Source: Pseudomonadota bacterium
GTDB lineage: Bacteria; Pseudomonadota; Gammaproteobacteria; Burkholderiales; SG8-39
Reading direction: 5' to 3'
Length of the DNA: 36,596 bases
Assembly (NCBI GenBank): GCA_025352885.1
Contig: JANXRZ010000210.1
Span: 1 to 36,596, forward strand
Shown here: in pieces, positions 31,606 to 36,596 of the stretch
Layout: each line of letters opens with the position of its first letter
Numbering within the stretch: the stretch's first letter is position 1
Translations under genes and position numbers: made by a program
The notes under the pieces: generated by a model
What the model saw: the letters and a program-made list of their open reading frames with translations, nothing else
What the model was told of the DNA's origin: nothing
The model's database searches: none

Positions 31606-31890
31606 TTAAGGACGACAGATCCGCTTCAGGATCAGCTTCGCCTCGCATTCAGGGTCGGCTTCCTCGAGTTGCGCGAGCTTCCTCTCCAGCGTGCCCTTCG
31701 CTTTTTCCACATAAGCAAGTCCGGCCATCAGTTCCTCATGGCCTAGGTCGCCGAGCGCGGGCGCAGCGAGCGTGCAAACATCCAGCGTTAGTTTGAGGGT
31801 AGGGAGCAAAGAGGCCACTTGCTCCTCGGCCTCCATGACGGCGAGCAACGCGCTATGGATGCTTGCGGTTTCGGAGGGCGTAGGAATCAT
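31606..31890 (-). CDS. Small hypothetical helical protein
   Basis: The 94-residue soluble protein is rich in Ala, Leu and Glu and probably helical, with a C-terminal coiled-coil-like stretch (about 60-85, EKAKGTLERKLAQLEEADPE) and two or three cysteines. No family recognised. It starts six bases after the DUF3606-like gene's stop, so the two form a pair. The junction is the 12-bp palindrome TGTAGCGCTACA (31890-31901). Confidence 0.65.
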   Translation of the reverse strand: MIPTPSETASIHSALLAVMEAEEQVASLLPTLKLTLDVCTLAAPALGDLGHEELMAGLAYVEKAKGTLERKLAQLEEADPECEAKLILKRICRP

Positions 31891-31896
31891 GTAGCG

Positions 31897-32100
31897 CTAC
31901 AGCCCGGGGTTGTCTTCCAGGTACTGGGTGATGCTGTCGAGTGACGTGCCTACGGCCTTGACCGCGCCTATCAGGGTCCTGACTTCGATCCCGAGCATGC
32001 CAGCCCAGAAGACCATCTCGTCATAGCTGCCGATGTCGATGACGAAGACGCCGCCCTTGGCATCCCCGGGTGCACGTTCGAAGGGGGAGGGTGAACTCAT
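31897..32100 (-). CDS. DUF3606-like small protein
   Basis: The 67-residue protein has VFVIDIGSYDEMVFWAGMLG (18-37), then EVRTLIGAVKAVGTSLDSITQYL. This is the same pattern as DUF3606 (I-D-I, then W..xLG, then L..AV..VG) seen in the clear member at 34704-34925. It probably is a divergent relative. DUF3606 proteins are small, soluble, common in Burkholderiales and of unknown function, often near stress genes. It leads the 94-residue protein. Confidence 0.65.
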   Translation of the reverse strand: MSSPSPFERAPGDAKGGVFVIDIGSYDEMVFWAGMLGIEVRTLIGAVKAVGTSLDSITQYLEDNPGL

Positions 32101-32123
32101 GATCCAGGTGAAGATCGAGAAAG

Positions 32124-32168
32124 CCGCATGGCGGACAGGAGGAGCTGTCTGACCCGCCCGTCATGCGG
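32124..32168 (-). terminator. Hairpin after the PEP-CTERM gene
   Basis: Reading leftwards after the PEP-CTERM stop, CCGCATG (32168-32162) pairs with CATGCGG (32130-32124) and is followed by CTTTCTC. An inner GACAG/CTGTC dyad shortens the effective loop. The T-rich tail is weak, so this is a probable rather than certain terminator. Confidence 0.4.
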
Positions 32169-32181
32169 TTTCGCCGATTGA

Positions 32182-32925
32182 TTAGGGCTGCCTCCTGCTC
32201 TTGCGGATGCGTGCAAAGCCAAGCAGGCCCAGGCCTGCGAGCATCATTGCGTACGTTTGTGGCTCGGGCACCGCGGCCACCGACAAGGCGGAGAAGCTCT
32301 CTGCGCCGCCGGCAACGCCCGTGATCGTCGACTCGAGCGCGATGCGGAAGTTACCCGCGCCCTGCTGGTTGAACACGGTGTTGTTGAGGTAAGTCTGCTG
32401 CGCCTGGTCCACTGCGATCAGGAAGCCAGCTGAGCCATTTCCCGTGACCGTGCTCGCGAGCGTGAAATTGCCGTCGATTGCGGCGATGACCGTGTCGCCG
32501 TTGTAGAACTTGAGCGTGACATCGGTCACCGTGAGCCCATCGCCGCCCGGTTCGACTGCATTGAACAACAAGTTCACGTTGCTCGCGGTCGTCCAGTTGA
32601 GGTCCGACAGCGAGGGAATGCCGTACTTCTGGTTGTCGCTTAGCGGATTCACGGTATCGCCGCCGGCGTTCGTGATCCCGTTGCCGCCGAACACGAGCGC
32701 GTCGCTGATACCCGGTGTAAGGGCAACGATCGTGCCGCCGCTGATTCCGATCGCAGCCGACTCGGTCGTGTTGTTGCCGCGCGCCTGCTCGGTCAGGATC
32801 CGCGGGTTGTTGCCGAATCCTTGTGCGGCAACGGAGAGTTCGCCGTTCAGGACAAGGCTTGCGTGCGCCGCGCCTGTCAGGGCCATGAATGCGCCCGCAA
32901 CGGCGGACAGCTTCAATATTTTCAT
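32182..32925 (-). CDS. PEP-CTERM sorting-domain protein, secreted
   Basis: The 247-residue protein has a signal peptide (MKILKLSAVAGAFMALTG, cleaved near AAHA). It continues with a Gly/Asn/Thr-rich beta domain and the C-terminal sorting signal VPEPQTYAMMLAGLGLLGFA followed by RIRKSRR. Such proteins are anchored and released by an exosortase system and go to the cell surface or biofilm matrix (known). No exosortase is in the window. ATG 32925 has GGAGA eight bases upstream; the frame remains open further back but without coding character. A leader of roughly 90 bases and the TGTAGG dyad lie upstream. Confidence 0.9.
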   Translation of the reverse strand: MKILKLSAVAGAFMALTGAAHASLVLNGELSVAAQGFGNNPRILTEQARGNNTTESAAIGISGGTIVALTPGISDALVFGGNGITNAGGDTVNPLSDNQKYGIPSLSDLNWTTASNVNLLFNAVEPGGDGLTVTDVTLKFYNGDTVIAAIDGNFTLASTVTGNGSAGFLIAVDQAQQTYLNNTVFNQQGAGNFRIALESTITGVAGGAESFSALSVAAVPEPQTYAMMLAGLGLLGFARIRKSRRQP

Positions 32926-33021
32926 TTGTGAATCTCCGATCGATGGATGTTTTGGGGTCGCGCTACTCATTCCTGAGGCGCCACTGAACGATGAAGGCGG
33001 GGAATAAAAGCGTCGATAGGG

Positions 33022-33070
33022 CATATAGTCCCGTCCCGATGGGCGGACGCTTGTAGGTGTAAATCCTACG
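33022..33070 (-). promoter_or_regulatory. TGTAGG-N7-CCTACG dyad and TATATG hexamer upstream of the PEP-CTERM gene
   Basis: TGTAGG (33052-33057) and CCTACG (33065-33070) form a 5-of-6 inverted repeat with seven bases between, matching the sites at 2776 and 8945. Leftwards, a TATATG (33027-33022) or CTATAT hexamer lies 23-24 nt past the proximal half-site, two or three bases more than at the other two promoters. Transcription would start near 33015. Confidence 0.5.
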
Positions 33071-33193
33071 CAGCCCAGCATGCGAGAGAGTGCCGCGACA
33101 AGCTGGCGTGTTTTCCACATCCGAAAAAAGCTCCTACATCCGATTCGCAATCCGCCTATTGAGGCAACGCGGAGCGGCGTCAATACTCAACCG

Positions 33194-33436
33194 ATGCACA
33201 CCCAGCCCGCAGCATGGTCCAGCGGCGACAGGGGCGGCCACGCATGCGAAGACTGTCTCGATCTGCTCGCTTCTTCGCCGCCACGCCCGACGCCCCACCA
33301 GTATCTCGTCAGGACGCGGATCGACGCGCAAGATCACGATGAACCCGTCTACAAGTGCCTCCTTTGCGGCACAGAGGTTGCGCGGCATCAGGAGGAAGGG
33401 GTGTCGGGTTGGGTACGCCGGCGCCCACTTGGCTGA
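33194..33436 (+). CDS. Small zinc-ribbon-like protein
   Basis: From ATG 33194 the protein has 80 residues with two CxxC pairs, CEDC (near residue 18) and CLLC (near 55), separated by about 35 residues, which suggests a zinc ribbon. HQYLVRTRID and GWVRRRPLG are its other notable stretches. No membrane segment or signal is present. The frame is open upstream to 33080; I chose 33194 because homology-like composition begins there, but the ribosome-binding site is weak. Function unknown; it is divergent from the PEP-CTERM gene. Confidence 0.55.
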   Translation: MHTQPAAWSSGDRGGHACEDCLDLLASSPPRPTPHQYLVRTRIDAQDHDEPVYKCLLCGTEVARHQEEGVSGWVRRRPLG

Positions 33437-33451
33437 CCGAGTGTTCATGAA

Positions 33452-33476
33452 GTGTGCGTTCATGCACTGTAGAGCG
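33452..33476 (+). promoter_or_regulatory. Shared dyad element upstream of Ser/Gly-rich gene 1
   Basis: GTGTGCGTTCATGCACTG followed by TAGAGCG matches GTGTGCATTCGCACTG followed by TCGCAGAGCG at 34125-34150, upstream of the second paralog. Both contain AGTG-N10-CACT and lie about 75 bases before the respective ATG. Conservation outside the coding region suggests a shared operator or promoter. Confidence 0.5.
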
Positions 33477-33555
33477 TCGAAACGAAGCGCAACGATGGAG
33501 TGCGGGCCCTGCCATAGGCTCCTTTATTCCTTCCCCTACTGAAATGGAGACAGCA

Positions 33556-34050
33556 ATGAATCATCGTTATAAGGTACTGGCATTAGGCGCCCTGGTTGCC
33601 GCGGTTTGGTGCACGGCGCCGATCGCGCAAACCGGCGGGTCGTCGGGCGGCTCTTCCAGTTCGAGCACCGGCGCGGCCGGCAGCGGAATGAGTTCGGGCG
33701 CATCGGGCACGGGTTCAAGCACCGATTCGAGCACCACGCGAAGCCCCGGCAGCACGTCTTCCGGCAGCGGGATGTCGGGCAGCGGCAGCGGGATGTCCGG
33801 CAGCGGAACGTCGGGCAGCGGCGCATCGGGCAGCGGCACTTCAACCAGCGGCACCTCGAGCAGTTCCGGGATGTCGGGCGGCACCGGCGCATCGGGCACC
33901 GGGGCGTCCGGATCCGGCACCATGGGCAGCTCCGGAATGTCGAGCAGCTCCCGCAGCACCGGTTCCGCGGATGCCAGCTCTGCCACGTCCTCGTCGGGCG
34001 GCGGCTCCGCGATGGGCGGCGCGCGCAGCCCCAGGGCCGACCGCAACTGA
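33556..34050 (+). CDS. Secreted Ser/Gly-rich low-complexity protein 1
   Basis: The 164-residue protein has a signal peptide (MNHRYKVLALGALVAAVW, cleaved near PIAQ). The mature part is almost only Ser, Gly and Thr, with units such as SGSGM, SGSGT and SGTS (about 30-150), and the tail ends ARSPRADRN. It is probably a disordered periplasmic or surface protein. ATG 33556 follows GGAGA. The protein at 34223 is a paralog sharing the signal peptide pattern WCxAPxAQT and the ADRN end. A terminator follows at 34070. No family recognised. Confidence 0.75.
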   Translation: MNHRYKVLALGALVAAVWCTAPIAQTGGSSGGSSSSSTGAAGSGMSSGASGTGSSTDSSTTRSPGSTSSGSGMSGSGSGMSGSGTSGSGASGSGTSTSGTSSSSGMSGGTGASGTGASGSGTMGSSGMSSSSRSTGSADASSATSSSGGGSAMGGARSPRADRN

Positions 34051-34069
34051 AAGACTGATTAGATCGTAG

Positions 34070-34104
34070 GAACCCGCGGAGGGCGGCTGGCCTTCCGCGG
34101 GTTT
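34070..34104 (+). terminator. Terminator after Ser/Gly-rich gene 1
   Basis: AACCCGCGGA (34071-34080) pairs perfectly with TCCGCGGGTT (34094-34103) around a 13-base loop. The T-run after it is short (GTTTCG), so termination may be partial, but the stem is long and lies 20 bases past the stop. Confidence 0.65.
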
Positions 34105-34124
34105 CGCGCGTCCGTAACACCAGT

Positions 34125-34150
34125 GTGTGCATTCGCACTGTCGCAGAGCG
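34125..34150 (+). promoter_or_regulatory. Shared dyad element upstream of Ser/Gly-rich gene 2
   Basis: This is the second copy of the element at 33452-33476, here GTGTGCATTCGCACTG then TCGCAGAGCG, with CAGTG-N10-CACTG (34121-34140) as the dyad. It lies 72 bases before ATG 34223. Confidence 0.5.
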
Positions 34151-34174
34151 CTCCGTGTAGCAGCCTCTTCGGTT

Positions 34175-34199
34175 GGGGAACATCTTTCAAAGGTTCCCC
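34175..34199 (+). promoter_or_regulatory. 5'-leader hairpin before Ser/Gly-rich gene 2
   Basis: GGGGAAC (34175-34181) and GTTCCCC (34193-34199) form a perfect 7-bp stem with an 11-base loop, ending 23 bases before ATG 34223 and just before the CGGAGAA ribosome-binding site. It may protect the message or control translation. The first paralog has no equivalent hairpin at this position. Confidence 0.4.
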
Positions 34200-34222
34200 T
34201 TTCCAACAAACGGAGAACCAAA

Positions 34223-34579
34223 ATGAAGCATTCGCTCAAGCTCGCCGCTGCAGGTGCCCTGATCGCCGGAATGTGGTGTGCAGCCCCCATGGCTCAAACC
34301 ACCAACAGTTCGTCCTCTGCCAATCCGCCGAACGCCAATTCTTCGGCTTCCGGCGGAAGCGGTTCACAGGTCGAACCGCGCAGCACCGGCGGTTCCTCGG
34401 TCGGCGGCGGCATGTCGCTCAAGAAAGGTGCGAAGGGCAGCACGGCTTCTTCCGGCGCCACGACCTCGTCCAGCGAGGGCGGAATGAGCAGTTCGGCCGG
34501 CTCGGGGGGCTCGGGTGCGACGACCACGAGTGCGGACAGCACGCGGGCGCCACGTCGTGCGAAGGCGGATCGGAACTAG
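34223..34579 (+). CDS. Secreted Ser/Gly-rich low-complexity protein 2
   Basis: The 118-residue paralog of the protein at 33556 has a signal peptide (MKHSLKLAAAGALIAGMW, cleaved near PMAQ). A Ser/Gly/Thr/Asn-rich body follows, containing a short basic MSLKKGAKGS patch (about 70-79), and a basic tail ending KADRN. ATG 34223 follows GGAGA at seven-base spacing. Both paralogs end in ADRN, which may be a processing or interaction signal. Probably disordered and outside the cytoplasm; function unknown. Confidence 0.75.
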   Translation: MKHSLKLAAAGALIAGMWCAAPMAQTTNSSSSANPPNANSSASGGSGSQVEPRSTGGSSVGGGMSLKKGAKGSTASSGATTSSSEGGMSSSAGSGGSGATTTSADSTRAPRRAKADRN

Positions 34580-34590
34580 AAAAGCGGCAA

Positions 34591-34612
34591 CGCGGAGGGG
34601 CGACCCTCCGCG
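34591..34612 (+). terminator. Terminator-like hairpin after Ser/Gly-rich gene 2
   Basis: CGCGGAGGG (34591-34599) and CCCTCCGCG (34604-34612) form a perfect 9-bp stem with the stable tetraloop GCGA, 11 bases after the stop codon. The following CACTATTTG is only mildly T-rich. Confidence 0.65.
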
Positions 34613-34665
34613 CACTATTTGTACGATTAAACAATAGTCCGGAACGCTTACATACGCAGCTTGAA

Positions 34666-34707
34666 ATGGAGCCGACGATGGATTGCAACTACAAGGAGAA
34701 ACGATGA
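34666..34707 (+). CDS. 13-codon upstream ORF overlapping the DUF3606 start
   Basis: ATG 34666 opens MEPTMDCNYKEKR and stops at TGA 34705-34707, overlapping ATG 34704 as ATGA. The ribosome-binding site AAGGAGA for the downstream gene lies inside this mini-ORF. The same architecture precedes the gene at 29027. Alternatively the mini-ORF is chance. No good ribosome-binding site precedes 34666. Confidence 0.3.
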   Translation: MEPTMDCNYKEKR

Positions 34708-34925
34708 GCAGCAGCAATCCAGCCTCACCCGGACAAGCAGGAGCCCCGGCGCGCACCCGCATCGATATCCACGACGAAAATGAGGTTCGTTACTGGACCA
34801 AGGAACTCGGCGTCGACGAGCGCACCTTGAAAGCCCTCGTTGCCGCGGCAGGCTATTCCGTCGAAGCGGTCCGTGAGCGCCTGCGCCTGGCGCCGCCCAG
34901 CAAAGGGCCCCGGCCGCTCCGATAG
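34704..34925 (+). CDS. DUF3606 protein
   Basis: The 73-residue protein contains RIDIHDENEVRYWTKELGVD (19-38) and LKALVAAAGYSVEAVRERL, the core of DUF3606. ATG 34704 has AAGGAGA five bases before it. The family is small, soluble and of unknown function, frequent in Burkholderiales beside stress-related genes. A CTATTTGT/ACAATAG dyad (34615-34637) upstream may be part of its promoter. The convergent beta-helix gene ends 30 bases away. Confidence 0.85.
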   Translation: MSSSNPASPGQAGAPARTRIDIHDENEVRYWTKELGVDERTLKALVAAAGYSVEAVRERLRLAPPSKGPRPLR

Positions 34926-34954
34926 GCGCCCCCGGGGGCGGCCTCGGCCCGCGC

Positions 34955-36596
34955 CTACTGCACGACCACCGAGATGTTCCCCGAACCTGTGTTTTGTGCG
35001 GCGTCTCCGGCGCTTACCCGGATTGCATGCGTGCCCGTGCGCACGCCCGTAGTATCCCAGCTGTAGGAGATAGAACCGGATTTCGACGTTGCCTTCGGAG
35101 TGCCGTCGACCAGGATGGTCATCTCAGTGACGCCTACATTGTCCGTTGCCGATGCAGTGATCGTTACCATCCCGCTAACGGTCGCGCCATTCGATGGGGA
35201 GCTGATGCTGACGATCGGTGGCGTCGTGTCCCTGGTCCCGCTGGGAGGCGGAGGGGGCGGAGGGGCGCCGCCGCCGGTGGCGTCCTGCACGGTGATCGTT
35301 GCAATGGCCTTGCCGATGTTCTGTGCCGCGTCGCTTGCCGATACGCGCACCTCGTGGGAGCCGAGCCGCACGCCGGTGAGGTCCCAGACATAGGACACGC
35401 TATTTGTGGCCGAGGTCGCCTTTTTGTCCCCATCGATATAGACGTTCATCTCCACCACGCCGACGTCGTCAGTCGCTGTCGCCGCGATCTTGATCGAGCC
35501 ATTGACGATGGCCGTGGGCGCAAGCCCTACCAGCGTCACAATCGGCGGCGTGACGTCTTTGGTGGGGGTGGGTGGGGGAGGCGACGTCGGCGGGGGCGGT
35601 GGCGGGGGTGGCGGTGGCGGTGTCCCCATATTCTTTTCAAATGCGCCCATGTCGAAAGCCGCGCCCTGTGGTCGTGACACGGCCATGTAATCGTTCAGGA
35701 CCACGGCACCAACGTTGGTGCCGGTGTCGATGACGGGGCTGCCGGCGGCGACCGCATAGCCGGTCGGCGATCCGGGATTCACGTACTGCGGATCGGCGCT
35801 GATGCTGTTGAGATCGTTCCCCGTCATGGCCTGCCACGCGCTGAGCGTCTGCACGAGCTGCGCAGCGGCCAGCTTCAGCGGCTGTCCGCCGCGGTAAATG
35901 TCGTTGTAGTTGCTCTTGTTGTTGACGATGTCCGTGCCGTTCGGCGCGGCCACCACGAGGTCGTAGATCGTCGTGCTGTTGCTGATGATGTTGTTGTAGA
36001 CGGTGTTGTTCGTGAGCGTTGCGCCGTTCGGCCGCGGCATGCCGTTGACTTCGATGGCCGCGTAGTCCCCCGTCCCGGTCACGGTGTTGTTGAGCACCTG
36101 AACGTTGTTCGAGGCCGACACATAGATGCCGCGGCGGTTGTTGTTCGCGATGACGTTGTTGTAGATGAGCGCATTTTTGGTCTCTTCGACGAAAACCCCG
36201 GCTTCCTTGGGGCCGTTGTCATGGATGTAGTTGTTGCGGATGACGATCTGGCCGCCCCCGTTGCAGTTGTCGCACCAGATGCCTGAGGCCTTGTTGAAGG
36301 CGACCTCGTTGGCCTCGACCGTCCCGTAGGAAATCGACGTGCCCTTGAATCCGGACGCATGCCATTGCGAGTTGAAGCCGCGGTAATTGTTGTTGTTGAT
36401 CTGGTTTTTCGAGACGAGGAAGGCTGACGTGGCCGCGGTGCTGATGCCCACCGCGCCGTTGTTGCTCACGATATTGTTGATGGCTTGAGTATTGTTCTGG
36501 AAGTAGCCCATGCCCAGGCCGCTGAAGTCGGTCCACTGGATGTCGCAGTTTTCTATGATCGAATTGTTGCTGAGCTCGACCGCGTTGCCCTGCTGG
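34955..36596 (-). CDS. Parallel beta-helix protein with two C-terminal Ig-like domains (5' end beyond the window)
   Basis: The frame is open to the window's right edge, so the N-terminus with any signal peptide is missing; 546 residues are visible. The first 300 or so contain repeated Asn-rich rungs (INNIVSNN, IRNNYIHDNG, IYNNVIANNN, LTNNTVYNNII), typical of right-handed parallel beta-helix proteins that bind or cut polysaccharides. A polyproline hinge of eleven or more Pro follows. Two related Ig-like repeats of about 90 residues come next, both with PPIV, ATDNVGV or ATDDVGV, and a VSASDAAQN- or VSAGDAAQN-type end. It is probably secreted or surface-bound. Whether it is a lyase cannot be told from this part. 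Confidence 0.87.
   Translation of the reverse strand, partial: QQGNAVELSNNSIIENCDIQWTDFSGLGMGYFQNNTQAINNIVSNNGAVGISTAATSAFLVSKNQINNNNYRGFNSQWHASGFKGTSISYGTVEANEVAFNKASGIWCDNCNGGGQIVIRNNYIHDNGPKEAGVFVEETKNALIYNNVIANNNRRGIYVSASNNVQVLNNTVTGTGDYAAIEVNGMPRPNGATLTNNTVYNNIISNSTTIYDLVVAAPNGTDIVNNKSNYNDIYRGGQPLKLAAAQLVQTLSAWQAMTGNDLNSISADPQYVNPGSPTGYAVAAGSPVIDTGTNVGAVVLNDYMAVSRPQGAAFDMGAFEKNMGTPPPPPPPPPPPTSPPPPTPTKDVTPPIVTLVGLAPTAIVNGSIKIAATATDDVGVVEMNVYIDGDKKATSATNSVSYVWDLTGVRLGSHEVRVSASDAAQNIGKAIATITVQDATGGGAPPPPPPPSGTRDTTPPIVSISSPSNGATVSGMVTITASATDNVGVTEMTILVDGTPKATSKSGSISYSWDTTGVRTGTHAIRVSAGDAAQNTGSGNISVVVQ

Noticed and set aside
33133..33138. CCTACA upstream of the zinc-ribbon gene
   Set aside because: No left half and no -10 hexamer at the 21-nt distance; left as an isolated half-site.
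33760..33850. Short regular repeats in Ser/Gly-rich gene 1 as a CRISPR array
   Set aside because: The repeats are 9-12-base in-frame codon repeats with no unique spacers.
34927..34940. Palindrome CGCCCCCGGGGGCG between the convergent DUF3606 and beta-helix genes as a terminator
   Set aside because: It has no loop or T-run and may be only a GC-rich chance palindrome.

Overview
The window is GC-rich, densely packed DNA, most likely from a betaproteobacterium of the Burkholderiales or an uncultured relative. The main grounds are four Bug-type (TctC-like) periplasmic receptors, a PEP-CTERM protein, two DUF3606-type small proteins and a REP-like hairpin of the GGGGTCAGG kind. The taxonomic call is inference; there is no rRNA or tRNA in the window.

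Layout. 1-3.7 kb: the first codons of a leftward NAD-dependent dehydrogenase, a TAXI-type binding protein, a Tat-exported MsrB, an orphan MlaF-type ATPase with a small partner, a 29-codon membrane peptide, and a LOG-family hydrolase. 3.9-8.9 kb: a signalling block made of a KaiC-like double ATPase followed by a hybrid histidine kinase, converging on a second hybrid kinase that is split by an in-frame amber codon and has a shortened receiver.

9.0-22.9 kb: ten leftward genes with overlapping or near-touching ends, probably one operon. It encodes an aminotransferase, three Bug receptors, an ATP-dependent hydantoinase/oxoprolinase pair (HyuA, HyuB), an MmgE/PrpD protein, an ADP-forming acyl-CoA synthetase, an acyl-CoA dehydrogenase, an isochorismatase-family amidohydrolase and an unknown protein. 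No TctA or TctB membrane partner is present. A divergent MFS transporter starts at the operon head. The combination suggests import and opening of a cyclic amide (hydantoin-, lactam- or imide-like), removal of a carbamoyl or amino group, and acyl-CoA degradation of the carbon skeleton. The substrate is unknown.

24.1-31.5 kb: a REP hairpin, a fourth Bug receptor coupled to a third hybrid kinase, a DUF72 protein, a beta-class GST, an isoprenylcysteine-methyltransferase-like membrane protein and a Cache-HAMP-PAS-GGDEF diguanylate cyclase. 31.6-36.6 kb: an accessory, envelope/stress-like island with small proteins (two of DUF3606 type), a PEP-CTERM protein, a zinc-ribbon protein, two paralogous secreted Ser/Gly-rich proteins behind a shared promoter dyad, and a truncated parallel beta-helix protein with Ig-like repeats.

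The most interesting non-coding signal is a dyad TGTAGG-N7-CCTACA found at three intergenic places: before the 29-aa membrane peptide, before the split kinase and before the PEP-CTERM gene. At two of them the CCTACA half-site lies exactly 21 nt before a -10-like hexamer. This looks like an operator of an undescribed regulon linking signalling and envelope genes.
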